Shown in pieces: positions 24,580 to 32,895 of a stretch of 34,334 nucleotides of DNA (position 1 is its first letter; every line of letters starts with the position of its first letter). This DNA is from Akkermansia sp. GTDB taxonomy: Bacteria > Verrucomicrobiota > Verrucomicrobiia > Verrucomicrobiales > Akkermansiaceae. The stretch lies in NCBI GenBank assembly GCA_017415555.1, contig JAFQGF010000034.1, positions 1-34,334 of the forward strand. Reading direction: 5' to 3'. The translations under genes were made by a program, and so were the position numbers. A model generated the notes under the pieces. The model did not search any database, was not told the origin of the DNA, and was given only the letters and a program-made list of their open reading frames with translations.

Positions 24580-25551
24580 TTAAATGAGCTTCAGACGCAC
24601 CAAATCCTGGGTATCGATGAGGCCAACGGGCTTGTGATCGGCATCCAGCACCACGAGGTCATCGATGCGGCGGTCGCGCAGAGTCTTCACAGCTGTGATG
24701 GCCAGTTTATCGGCCTCCACAAACACGGGATTCTTCGTCATGAGAGCAGCTACAGGCTGAGTGCCACAGGCGGGGTCTGCCTGGTAGGCGCGGGCAAAGT
24801 CACCATGCGTGAACACACCGGCAAGCGTTCCGTCCTCGTGAGTGAGCACGCAGGCACCGGCGCGGGCGGAGGTCATGGCAATGATGCAATCTGCCACTGT
24901 TGCATTCTCCGGCTGCGTAGCAAACTCCTTACGCATGATGTCGGAAATACGCATCAACAGAGCGCGCCCCAGAGAACCACCGGGGTGACTGCGGGCAAAG
25001 TCCTCCTTGGTGAAGTTCCGAGCCTCCAGAAGAGCCATAGCCAGGGCATCGCCCATCACCAGCATAGCCGTGGAAGAAGAAGTGGGAGCAAGATTCAGCG
25101 GGTCAGCCTCGCGCTCCACAGCCGTATCAAGCACCACATCGGACAACTCGGCAAGCGTGGACGTGCACTTACCGGTCATGCTGATGATAGTCATGTCGAA
25201 ACGCTTCAGGAAAGGCATAAGCGTGAGCAGCTCGGAGGTCTCGCCGGAGAAGGACATAGCAATGCAGGCATCGCCATCCTGTACAATACCCAGGTCACCA
25301 TGCATGGCATTCATGGAGTCCAGCACCACAGAGGGAGCACCGGTAGAAGTCAGAGTAGCTGCAATCTTGTTACCAATGAGCCCGCTCTTACCCACGCCCA
25401 CCACAATAATTTTGTGGCCGGTTTCGATAGCCTTGCGCATGGCGTTCACTGCCTGCACAAAGGAATCGTCCAGGCGGGCGCAGATGGCCTGAAGAGCAGC
25501 AATTTCATCCTCAAATACCTTTTTACCGCGAATGGTGTGATCTGTTGTCAT
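24580..25551 (-). CDS. kdsD: D-arabinose-5-phosphate isomerase (KdsD/KpsF family)
   Basis: The 323-aa sugar-phosphate isomerase interconverts ribulose-5-P and arabinose-5-P, the first step to Kdo of lipopolysaccharide. The SIS domain is seen in KIIVVGVGKSGLIGNKIAATLTSTG, the HGDLG loop, IAMSFSGETSELL and LAPTSSSTAMLVMGDALA. Two CBS domains follow (RISDIMRKEFATQPENATVADCI and VAALMTKNPVFVEADKLAITAVKTLRDRRIDDLVVLD). The start MTTDHTIRGKKVF at 25551 is chosen because the promoter lies upstream at about 25584-25612; the long open frame beyond runs into antisense of nanA. It is divergent from the sialic-acid operon. Confidence 0.93.
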   Translation of the reverse strand: MTTDHTIRGKKVFEDEIAALQAICARLDDSFVQAVNAMRKAIETGHKIIVVGVGKSGLIGNKIAATLTSTGAPSVVLDSMNAMHGDLGIVQDGDACIAMSFSGETSELLTLMPFLKRFDMTIISMTGKCTSTLAELSDVVLDTAVEREADPLNLAPTSSSTAMLVMGDALAMALLEARNFTKEDFARSHPGGSLGRALLMRISDIMRKEFATQPENATVADCIIAMTSARAGACVLTHEDGTLAGVFTHGDFARAYQADPACGTQPVAALMTKNPVFVEADKLAITAVKTLRDRRIDDLVVLDADHKPVGLIDTQDLVRLKLI

Positions 25552-25583
25552 GGTCGTAAGTAGAAAAAGTTTTACTGAGCTGC

Positions 25584-25612
25584 ATTTTACCAGATACTCC
25601 GTATTCCTGCAA
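25584..25612 (-). promoter_or_regulatory. kdsD promoter
   Basis: On the - strand, TTGCAG (25612-25607), 17-nt spacer, TAAAAT (25589-25584). It leaves about a 25-nt leader before the ATG at 25551. Confidence 0.6.
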
Positions 25613-25683
25613 TAAAAAAGGAGTGGAATCTCGAAAAAATCGGGAGCCGAGCGCCAAAATCTGCCCATCTTCCAAGTTTTATC

Positions 25684-25712
25684 TTGAAAACTGTACCAAA
25701 AAAAGGTAAAAC
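25684..25712 (+). promoter_or_regulatory. Promoter of the nanA operon
   Basis: TTGAAA (25684-25689), 17-nt spacer, TAAAAC (25707-25712). The predicted leader to the ATG at 25753 is about 33 nt. No obvious operator palindrome is seen. Confidence 0.5.
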
Positions 25713-25752
25713 AGTTGCAGGGAGAATTTCTTACACCCTGACATCTCACGTT

Positions 25753-26679
25753 ATGAACACAACATTTAAAATCCACGGTCTCTGTGCAGCTACGCACACG
25801 CCCATGAAGGCTGATGGGTCCTGCAACCCCAATGCGGTTGACCCTCAGGCTAAATTCCTGGCGAGCCAGGGTATCAAGTCCGTCTTCATCACCGGCTCCA
25901 CCGGTGAATCCGCCCACATGCAGCTCACCGAACGCAAGGAAAACATGGCAGCCTGGGGTGAAGCCGGCAAGAAGTATGGTATCGATGTCATCGTTCACAC
26001 CGGTGGCAACTGCGTGTATGACGGCCGTGAGCTGGCTGCTTATGCTGCAGAGTGTGGCGCTACCGCCACTGCCAGCAATGCTCCCTGCTACTTCAAGCCC
26101 GGCAGCGTGGAACTGCTGACCCAGAGCCTTGCCGTGGCAGCCTCCGGAGCCCCCGAGCTTCCCTTCTATTTCTACGACATTCCCGTGCTGACTCATGTGG
26201 GCTTCAACCCCTGCAAGATGATTGAATCCTGCGCCGCCAGCATCCCCAACTTCGTGGGCGTGAAGTTCACCAACCCCGACCTGGCTCTCTACATGGACGC
26301 CCTCAACTACGACGGCGGCAAGTATGACATCCCCTGGGGTGTGGACGAGTGGTTCCTGGGTGCATACGCCACAGGTGCCAAGGGTGGTGTAGGCTCTTCC
26401 TTCAACTATGCTCCCAAGCTGTATGATGACATCATGAAGGCCGTAGACGCCGGTGACATGGCAGAAGCCCGCCGCCTGCAGCTGCTCTCCGTCAAGATGA
26501 TTAACATCATCGCCGCCAAGGGTTACATGGGTTGCTGCAAATACCTCATGAGCGAGTGGACTGGCGTGGACTTCGGACCGGCCCGTCTTCCCATGGGCAA
26601 GCAGGACAAGGCCACTCTCGAGGCACTCAAGAGCGAGCTGAAGGCTATCGGCTTCTACGATTGGGCCATCTATAAATAA
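25753..26679 (+). CDS. nanA: N-acetylneuraminate lyase
   Basis: This 308-aa class I aldolase of the DHDPS/NAL superfamily cleaves sialic acid (Neu5Ac) to ManNAc and pyruvate. The carboxylate-binding GSTGES is in FITGSTGESAHM, the catalytic Tyr is in LPFYFYDIPVLTH, and the Schiff-base Lys is in NFVGVKFTNPDL. The start MNTTFKIHGLCAATHTPM (25753) is preferred over a TTG codon at 25684 that is part of the promoter. It is the first gene of a five-gene run and is followed after 20 bp by the epimerase that takes its product. The context and the GVKFTNPDL segment support NAL rather than DHDPS. Confidence 0.92.
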   Translation: MNTTFKIHGLCAATHTPMKADGSCNPNAVDPQAKFLASQGIKSVFITGSTGESAHMQLTERKENMAAWGEAGKKYGIDVIVHTGGNCVYDGRELAAYAAECGATATASNAPCYFKPGSVELLTQSLAVAASGAPELPFYFYDIPVLTHVGFNPCKMIESCAASIPNFVGVKFTNPDLALYMDALNYDGGKYDIPWGVDEWFLGAYATGAKGGVGSSFNYAPKLYDDIMKAVDAGDMAEARRLQLLSVKMINIIAAKGYMGCCKYLMSEWTGVDFGPARLPMGKQDKATLEALKSELKAIGFYDWAIYK

Positions 26680-26699
26680 TCAATTCCCCCTGCCTCATC

Positions 26700-27890
26700 A
26701 TGGATACAAAAGCACTTGGCATTTTCTACAAAGACAAGCTGCTCAATGAGGTAGTACCGTTCTGGTTCCCCCGTTCACTAGATACAGAGAACGGGGGGCT
26801 CTACCATTGCTGTGCCGAGGATGGCACCCTAGTGGACACCGACAAGAACGTGTGGGCACAGGGTCGCATGGCCTGGATGCTCCTCACCTGCTACAACAGT
26901 ATTGAGCAACGTCCCGAGTGGAAAGAGTACGCAGAAAGTGCCCTCAAATTCCTGGAAGAGAAATGCGTTGACCCAACAGATGGCCGCATGTACTTCCACA
27001 TGACAGCAGACGGCACCCCCATCCGCAAGCGCCGTTATGCTTACAGCGAATGCTTTGCCGCCATCGCGTGGGCTGCACACTATGGTGCCACCGGTAAACC
27101 GGAGAGTGCAGAACGCGCCCGCCACTGGTTTGACATCTACGCAGACATCTTCTTTACCCCCGGCAAGATGCAGCCCAAGAGCACCGGTAAACGCCCGGGC
27201 GAAAATCTGGGTTGCCGCATGATTATGATTGTCACCGCACAGGAGCTGCGCCGCTACCTGGGCGATGCAGATGGCTTCTACACCGGTTGGATTGACCGTT
27301 GCATCGATGACCTGCAGCGGCTCTTCCTGCATGAGGACATCAAGGCTGTGCTCGAAAATGTTGCCCCCGATGGCTCCGTCATCGACCACTTCGACGAGCG
27401 CGTGCTCAACCCCGGCCACGATATTGAAGGCGGCTGGTTTGTGCTGGAGGAAGCCCGCCGCCGTGGCGGCGACAAGAAGCTCATCGAAATCGGCTGCAAG
27501 ATGATAGACTGGGCACTGGAGCGCGGCTGGGACAAGAAATACGGTGGCCTGCTGTACTACACAGACGTGTACAACAAGCCCGTGCAGGAATACTGGCACA
27601 ACATGAAGTTCTGGTGGCCGCACGACGAAGCCCTCATCGGCACGGCTCTGGCCTACAAGATGACAGGCGATGAAAAATACGCCGAATGGCACCAGCGCAT
27701 TCACGACTGGGCCTTCGAGCACCTGCAGGACAAAGTTCACGGCGAGTGGTACGGCTATTGCAATCAGGACGGCACCACCACCAACGGGCTTAAAGGCTCC
27801 ATGTGGAAGAGCTTCTTCCACCACCCGCGAGCCCTGTGGTGCTGCGCACACTACTTCGGGGCTATACCCGATGCAAAACCTCTTCAATAA
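26700..27890 (+). CDS. N-acylglucosamine 2-epimerase (AGE/RnBP family)
   Basis: The 396-aa (alpha/alpha)6-barrel protein converts ManNAc to GlcNAc, the step after NanA when no ManNAc kinase/NanE route is used. The two catalytic-type histidines are seen: H240 in NPGHDIEGGWFVLEEARR and H374/H375 in FFHHPRALW. The YSECFAAIAWAAHY, WWPHDEALIGTALAY and WYGYCNQDGTTTNGLKGSMWK segments are typical of the family. It is 20 bp after nanA and 24 bp before the first PFK-like gene, so it belongs to the same operon. Free GlcNAc produced here would then need a separate kinase, not seen in this window. Confidence 0.92.
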   Translation: MDTKALGIFYKDKLLNEVVPFWFPRSLDTENGGLYHCCAEDGTLVDTDKNVWAQGRMAWMLLTCYNSIEQRPEWKEYAESALKFLEEKCVDPTDGRMYFHMTADGTPIRKRRYAYSECFAAIAWAAHYGATGKPESAERARHWFDIYADIFFTPGKMQPKSTGKRPGENLGCRMIMIVTAQELRRYLGDADGFYTGWIDRCIDDLQRLFLHEDIKAVLENVAPDGSVIDHFDERVLNPGHDIEGGWFVLEEARRRGGDKKLIEIGCKMIDWALERGWDKKYGGLLYYTDVYNKPVQEYWHNMKFWWPHDEALIGTALAYKMTGDEKYAEWHQRIHDWAFEHLQDKVHGEWYGYCNQDGTTTNGLKGSMWKSFFHHPRALWCCAHYFGAIPDAKPLQ

Positions 27891-27914
27891 TACGAGACAA
27901 GCAACAGACTATTT

Positions 27915-29093
27915 ATGATTATCGGCATACTCAATTCCGGTGGCGACTGCCCCGGAATCAACGCAGTTATTGAGGGTTACGTCTCTGCAGCATACAGCCG
28001 CGGCTGGCGCGTAATCGGCTTCCACGATGGCTTTGAAGGCCTGCTGCCCGTGGAAGGCGGTCGCCGCTACGAGATGCTTACCCCCATGAAGACACACAAA
28101 ATCCGCTCTCATGGTGGCACCATCCTGGGCACCACCAATACGGGTAATTTCCAGGTTGTCATCAACAAGCTGGGCATTCCCCGCGTAGAGCCGGAAATCA
28201 TGGCAAAAGCCACCAAGACGATTTCTGCTCTGGGTCTTCAGGCTCTGGCAGTTATCGGCGGTAACGGCTCGGCTCGCACGGCCAACCTGCTTTCCGAAGA
28301 AGGGCTGCCTGTTATCTCCATCCCCAAAACAATCAACAACGACCTCTGCCCCGATTCGGACTACACATTCGGCTTCCAGAGCGCGGTGTCCGTGGTAAGT
28401 GAGTCCATTGACCGCATCCGCACCACGGCCAATGCCCACCAGCGTATGATGGTGGTGGAAGTAATGGGCGACCAGTCCGGCTGGATTGCCCTGCACTCCG
28501 CTATCTCCTCTGCAGCCGATGTGGTGCTCATCCCCGAGATTCCCTTCGACATGCAGAATGTGGTGGATTGCGTGAAAGCCCGCAAAGCGAAAGGCCAGCG
28601 CGAGATTATCGTTGTCGTGGCAGAAGGTGCAAAGCTTAATGGCAAGCTCGTCACCGTCCGCAACAAAGACAACGGAGATGAGCGCCTGGGTGGTATCGGC
28701 AACCGCCTCTCCAAGATGCTCGAGGAAATGACCGGCATCGAGACCCGTTACTGCGTGCTGGGTCACACCCAGCGCGGTGGCAGCCCCTGCCCGTTCGACC
28801 GCATTCTCGGCATCCGTTTCGGTGTAGAAGCCGTGAAGCTCATCGAGCAGAGCAACTTCGGCCGCACCGTTGTGCTGAACGGTCTCAATGTGGACAGTGT
28901 TCCCATCGCCCAGGCCATTGCCAAGCCTCGTATGGTATCTGCCGACAGCCAGATTGTCCGCACGGCGCGCGACCTCGGCATCATCTTCGGCGATCGTCGC
29001 CCGGAAGAAATATTCGGCAGCAAGCCAGCAGATACGGCTGCGGATTCCACTCCGGCAGCAAAGCCCCGAAAGAAAGCGAAAACAAAGGAATGA
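27915..29093 (+). CDS. 6-phosphofructokinase paralogue with degenerate active site (probable pseudoenzyme)
   Basis: The 392-aa protein keeps the PFK fold and several substrate motifs (GGDCPGINAVIEG at 9-21, ETRYCVLGHTQRGGSP near 276-291 with R278, H284 and R287, E208 in PEIPF). Key catalytic positions are changed: GGNGS (N117, Asp103 in E. coli), PKTINND (N141, the catalytic base Asp127) and MGDQSGW (D186, Arg162). The intact paralogue downstream has GGDGS, PKTIDND and MGRHAGW at the same places. A Lys-rich C-terminal tail (about 371-392) is unique to this copy. It may have become a regulator or partner of the active PFK, or it may have changed chemistry. The stop overlaps the next ATG (ATGA). 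Confidence 0.9.
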   Translation: MIIGILNSGGDCPGINAVIEGYVSAAYSRGWRVIGFHDGFEGLLPVEGGRRYEMLTPMKTHKIRSHGGTILGTTNTGNFQVVINKLGIPRVEPEIMAKATKTISALGLQALAVIGGNGSARTANLLSEEGLPVISIPKTINNDLCPDSDYTFGFQSAVSVVSESIDRIRTTANAHQRMMVVEVMGDQSGWIALHSAISSAADVVLIPEIPFDMQNVVDCVKARKAKGQREIIVVVAEGAKLNGKLVTVRNKDNGDERLGGIGNRLSKMLEEMTGIETRYCVLGHTQRGGSPCPFDRILGIRFGVEAVKLIEQSNFGRTVVLNGLNVDSVPIAQAIAKPRMVSADSQIVRTARDLGIIFGDRRPEEIFGSKPADTAADSTPAAKPRKKAKTKE

Positions 29094-30055
29094 AACGTCT
29101 TTCCCTCAGAATTGTCGGTCTGGTCTGTGCAGGCTTAGCGCTGCTCAGCTCCTGCACAGGAATATTCAGCGGCCCGATGGCGGCTGACATGAAGCCCAGC
29201 TATCTTGCCATGGAGACAAACTCCGGGCGCATCCTGTATGCGTCCAATCCGAACGAGCGGCGTCCCATTGGCATGCTGGCCAACATAGCGACCGCGGTTG
29301 TCGTGCTCGATTGGGTTAGCTCCGGAAACGTGAGCATGGAAACCCAGCTCACCGTGCCGGAATCTGCCTGCCAGTGGCCCGCCACCAACCTGCTACACCT
29401 GCGCCCGGGGGATCGCATCTCTCTGCGCGATGCCCTGCACTCTGCCATTATGTGGGATGACAGCGCCTGTGCTGCCACCCTGGCATACGCATGTGGCTCA
29501 ACACTCAGCATGATGGACCCGGACGGAGCCTTCGTGGCACAGATGAACCGCATGGCCGCTGCTATCGGCATGAATGCCACCCGCTTCAAAGGCAGCAATG
29601 GTTCCATCGTATCCCTTGCATCCACCAGAGATCTGGCACTGCTGGGTATGTATGCCATTGAAAAGCCGCAATTCAAGGGAATCAGCTCCAAGAAAAGTCA
29701 CACTGCTACCATCACCAATGCCTACGGGCAGGTGCGACAGGCGGTTATCACCAATTCAAACCGCCTGCTGGCCTACGACAACGTGGATGGCGTGCGAGCC
29801 GCTCGCTCCAAAAGCGCCGGTTGCTGCATCATCGCCACCAGCACACGCACCTCTGTCAAGATGATTGACCCGAGAACCGGCAAACCCGCCACCTACGGCC
29901 AGCGACTTCTGGTAGTAGTAGCCGGAGCCCGCACCTCGGAGCAACGCTACAAAACAGCAACAAACCTGCTGCGAGACAGCTGGAGCACCTGGGAAGACTG
30001 GCAGCGTTCCAACGACTTTTCGAATCACTCCCAATTCATTATCCTTCCACACTAA
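29090..30055 (+). CDS. S11 D-Ala-D-Ala carboxypeptidase-like lipoprotein lacking all catalytic motifs
   Basis: The 321-aa protein has a lipoprotein signal (LALLSSC, C22). The S11/DacA fold is recognisable from SGRILYASNPNERRPIGMLANIATAVVVLD, LRPGDRISLRDALHSAIM, NRMAAAIGMNATRF, STRDLALLGMYAI, and NSNRLLAYDNVDGVRAARSKSAGCCIIATSTR. The SxxK motif is replaced by M62-L-A-N65, SxN aligns with DDS (123-125), and KTG is R236-A-A238. It therefore cannot act as a serine DD-peptidase and is probably a peptidoglycan-binding or signalling pseudoenzyme. It is translationally coupled to the PFK paralogue (4-bp overlap) and lies 12 bp before the active PFK. Confidence 0.85.
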   Translation: MKRLSLRIVGLVCAGLALLSSCTGIFSGPMAADMKPSYLAMETNSGRILYASNPNERRPIGMLANIATAVVVLDWVSSGNVSMETQLTVPESACQWPATNLLHLRPGDRISLRDALHSAIMWDDSACAATLAYACGSTLSMMDPDGAFVAQMNRMAAAIGMNATRFKGSNGSIVSLASTRDLALLGMYAIEKPQFKGISSKKSHTATITNAYGQVRQAVITNSNRLLAYDNVDGVRAARSKSAGCCIIATSTRTSVKMIDPRTGKPATYGQRLLVVVAGARTSEQRYKTATNLLRDSWSTWEDWQRSNDFSNHSQFIILPH

Positions 30056-30067
30056 ATATTTAACATC

Positions 30068-31162
30068 ATGAATATCGGTATTCTTAACGCCGGCGGCGAC
30101 TGCCCCGGACTCAACGCCGTGATTGAAGGCGCAGTGGGTGCTGCAACTGCCCGCGGCTGGAAAGTCTACGGCTTCTACGACGGCTTCGAGGGGTTGCTCT
30201 CCACGCCGGAAAACGAGCGTTGGAAGATTCTCACCCCCGAGAACTGCCACAACGTGCGCTCCTGCGGCGGCACCATCCTGGGTACTGTCAATAAGGGCAA
30301 CTTCACCGTGAAAAGCGGCGTAGGTGGCCGCATGCAGATTGCAGAAGACGTGCTGGCACGCAGTAAAGCCACTGTGGAACGTCTCGGGCTCAAAGCCCTC
30401 ATCGTTGTGGGTGGCGATGGCTCCCAGACCATCGGCAATGAGCTTCGCGCCATCGGCCTGCCCATCGTGGGTGTGCCCAAGACCATCGACAACGACCTCG
30501 GAGCTACAGACTACACCTTCGGTTTCTGGACGGCCGTTTCCGTTGTGAGCGAGAACCTGGATCGCCTGCGCACCACGGCCGATTCCCACAAGCGCATGAT
30601 GGTGGTGGAGGTGATGGGCCGCCACGCCGGCTGGATTGCACTGTACGGCGGTATTGCCGGTGGTGCAGACGTCATCCTCATGCCCGAAATCGAGTTCAAG
30701 CTCGAAGAAATCGTGCGCAAGGTAGAGCTGCTGAAAGCTCTCGGACAGCGCGAAATCATCATCGTGGTGAGTGAAGGCGCCAAGATTGGCGGCAAGCTCC
30801 TCACGCTCGACGAGCAGACAAAGGGCGAAGTACGCCTGGGCGGCATTGCCTCCTTCCTCTCCACCAAGCTGGAGACCATCACAGGCATCGAGACCCGCTA
30901 CTGCGTGCTGGGCCACATCCAGCGCGGTGGCAGCCCGATTCCCTACGACCGCGTGCTCGGTGTGCGCTGTGGAGCCAAAGCCATCGACCTCATCGAGGAA
31001 GGCAAGTTCGGCGAGACAGTTGCGCTGCATGGCGTAGACATGGTATCCATGCCCATCGAGGAGGCTGTGCGTACTCTGCACCTGGTGGACAGCCAGAGCC
31101 AGCTCGTGGAGGCAGCCAAGGAAATCGGCATTTCCTTCGGCGACGACACCAAGATATTCTAA
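30068..31162 (+). CDS. pfkA: 6-phosphofructokinase (complete active site)
   Basis: The 364-aa glycolytic enzyme phosphorylates fructose-6-P. Catalytic motifs are intact: GGDGS (D117), PKTIDND (D141, D143), MGRHAGW (R185), PEIEF, and ETRYCVLGHIQRGGSP. The phosphoryl-donor residues are mixed. Gly follows Asp in GGDGS, as in ATP-PFKs, but Lys138 in PKTIDND corresponds to the Lys of PPi-dependent enzymes (Gly124 in E. coli). The donor could be ATP or PPi and needs assay. It is about collinear with its upstream paralogue through the first 185 residues, indicating tandem duplication. It is the last gene of the nan-pfk operon, before a strong hairpin. Confidence 0.94.
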   Translation: MNIGILNAGGDCPGLNAVIEGAVGAATARGWKVYGFYDGFEGLLSTPENERWKILTPENCHNVRSCGGTILGTVNKGNFTVKSGVGGRMQIAEDVLARSKATVERLGLKALIVVGGDGSQTIGNELRAIGLPIVGVPKTIDNDLGATDYTFGFWTAVSVVSENLDRLRTTADSHKRMMVVEVMGRHAGWIALYGGIAGGADVILMPEIEFKLEEIVRKVELLKALGQREIIIVVSEGAKIGGKLLTLDEQTKGEVRLGGIASFLSTKLETITGIETRYCVLGHIQRGGSPIPYDRVLGVRCGAKAIDLIEEGKFGETVALHGVDMVSMPIEEAVRTLHLVDSQSQLVEAAKEIGISFGDDTKIF

Positions 31163-31180
31163 ACAACAGAACGGCCTTTT

Positions 31181-31222
31181 CCAACAAAAAGCCGCAGCGA
31201 AAACGCTGCGGCTTTTTGTTGG
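31181..31222. terminator. Perfect 19-bp bidirectional terminator
   Basis: The arm at 31181-31199 (CCAACAAAAAGCCGCAGCG) pairs perfectly with 31204-31222 around an AAAA loop. A/T runs lie within both arms. It lies between the pfkA stop (31162) and the convergent orphan gene (stop 31235). Confidence 0.92.
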
Positions 31223-31234
31223 TATAAATACAAA

Positions 31235-31732
31235 TCATTTACCCGGCGGCATCACTTGACCGACGATGTCAATGAGCTCCTTACTCAATTCCGCAGAGGG
31301 CAGCATATAGAGGCAGCTTCCATGTCCAGAGCTCGTATCTCCGGGGTATGTTGTGAGCTGTTTTCGCAGATAGAGGTCTCCATATTGGCCGAAATTCAGT
31401 CGCAACCCGACTTGGAGGTGCCGGTGCTTCATCCTCACCTTCCTGAGCGCGTACTCCGGGTTAACCTTCAACTGGCTTACAATGTGGCGCAGGCGCGGCA
31501 TATCTTCAGACCTTACGGCGTAGCTACCGGGCTCTTCACCCGGGAACGCCACATCCACCCAAGCCCGCATAATCGCCACATAAGCCTGACAAGTTTCCAG
31601 CTCTTTCTGAGCCTCTGCTATAGCAGCAGCCCTAGACTCTTCATAGGTCGGCCTGTGCCTGTCGCGCACTGCTGCGTCACTCATTGCAGTCCAGGCGCAA
31701 CTGCAACACAACAAGTAAATAAGCATTTTCAT
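31235..31732 (-). CDS. Secreted orphan protein; short paralogue of its neighbour's C-terminal domain
   Basis: The 165-aa protein has a Cys-rich signal-like N-terminus (MKMLIYLLCCSCAWTAMSDA). The mature part contains a short helix rich in Ala/Glu, then a module with DMPRLRHIVSQLKVNPE (77-93) and MLPSAELSKELIDIVGQVMPP at the end. The same pair of motifs (NMPRLREILRHMQVNPE and LLPDEELRRELVEIVERTLP) occurs in the C-terminal domain of the 388-aa protein upstream, so the two are homologous. Its start overlaps that gene's stop by 4 bp. Function unknown; no catalytic residues identified. Confidence 0.7.
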   Translation of the reverse strand: MKMLIYLLCCSCAWTAMSDAAVRDRHRPTYEESRAAAIAEAQKELETCQAYVAIMRAWVDVAFPGEEPGSYAVRSEDMPRLRHIVSQLKVNPEYALRKVRMKHRHLQVGLRLNFGQYGDLYLRKQLTTYPGDTSSGHGSCLYMLPSAELSKELIDIVGQVMPPGK

Positions 31733-32895
31733 TTTACTGTTCTTTCACAGTTTACCTCTGCCGGAAGTGTGCGCTCCACAATTTCCACCAGTTCACGGCG
31801 CAGCTCTTCATCAGGCAATAGGAATGGGTAATTCCTCCGTTCATTCTCCTTTTCCCAATCAAACGCAGCAGATTTATCGATAGGGGCCTTCCGAGGCGTC
31901 GTGATTCTGTCCGGATGCAAGCGCAGCTGAACACAGCCTTGCTCATTTTTCAGACAAAGCAGCAAATAGCGATTGGCAGGGAAAAAGCTGGGCGTTTTGT
32001 TCCAGCATTCCGGATTCACCTGCATGTGGCGAAGAATCTCGCGCAGACGCGGCATGTTGTCAACCGCTACAGGATATTCCACACCTCGCCATTCATTCGG
32101 AAACCAGACAAACACACGCGCCTCCAGAGTATCCGGATCAGCCAGCAATGCTCGCAAGGCTGCTTCATTGCGTTCCTTCACGGCAGTCGCGTCCTCCTCG
32201 TCCGGATGAAAGAAATGCAAAGTATCCTCCACTTTTTCCAGTGTTCGGTAATTATATACAATGTTCCGAGTGCCTTCGTATGCCCCGGTTTGCGGATTCA
32301 CCCTGACATCCTGAATAATAATATGCTCCTCCATGCCCGGACCGATATTACCGCCATCAAAGTAACAATAGGTAAACAACCAGGGTTTCAAATTGGTTAG
32401 CTCAATTACCTTGCAATCGTCAGCTGCAATGATTCTGCGCCACATATCTGAGCGTATCCGGGTAAGGCTCGCTAACCAATACTTGCCAATTTTGGAGTTC
32501 ACCTCACGCGCACTATACAGAATCCCCGCCTCGGCATCCCATTGCCGGCGAATCGCCCGGCGCTCGCCACCAAAGTAGCGCTTCATCAGCTGCCTATCGT
32601 TGGCGGAAGCCTCTTTGCCGCCATATTCGGCTGGTCTCAAATCTTTCACCTTCAAACGATGCCGCACAGGGGGCTTCCCCTCCCCCTGTTCAATATCAAA
32701 TATCACCACGTCAAGCTGCGAATCCGCCAGAAAAGCGAAGCGACTTGCATCAAAGAAAGGTAAAAAGCAGTGACAATCCTCCCGCCTGGGAACAAGCTCG
32801 TTGTGCATGTACACCCCGGGCAGCACTTCCTCTCTCTCCTCTGCCCCGGACCAGGCTGAGCACAAAAGAAACAGGCTCAGGAAACGTCGAATCAT
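31729..32895 (-). CDS. Secreted two-domain orphan protein
   Basis: The 388-aa protein begins MIRRFLSLFLLCSAWSGAEE, a cleavable-type signal. Residues about 101-217 form one copy of a repeated module (FGGERRAIRRQWDAEAGILYSAR ... VRVNPQTGAYEGTRNIVYNY). The neighbouring 316-aa protein has two copies of it. Residues about 240-380 form a second domain shared with the 165-aa protein downstream. An in-frame ATG at 32976 is further upstream, but 32895 gives the signal peptide directly and overlaps the previous stop by 4 bp (ATGA). It acts outside the cytoplasm; the function is unknown. Confidence 0.75.
   Translation of the reverse strand: MIRRFLSLFLLCSAWSGAEEREEVLPGVYMHNELVPRREDCHCFLPFFDASRFAFLADSQLDVVIFDIEQGEGKPPVRHRLKVKDLRPAEYGGKEASANDRQLMKRYFGGERRAIRRQWDAEAGILYSAREVNSKIGKYWLASLTRIRSDMWRRIIAADDCKVIELTNLKPWLFTYCYFDGGNIGPGMEEHIIIQDVRVNPQTGAYEGTRNIVYNYRTLEKVEDTLHFFHPDEEDATAVKERNEAALRALLADPDTLEARVFVWFPNEWRGVEYPVAVDNMPRLREILRHMQVNPECWNKTPSFFPANRYLLLCLKNEQGCVQLRLHPDRITTPRKAPIDKSAAFDWEKENERRNYPFLLPDEELRRELVEIVERTLPAEVNCERTVK

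Noticed and set aside
25552..26196. N-terminal extension of kdsD
   Set aside because: It runs antisense through nanA and over both promoters. The KdsD homology starts at 25551.
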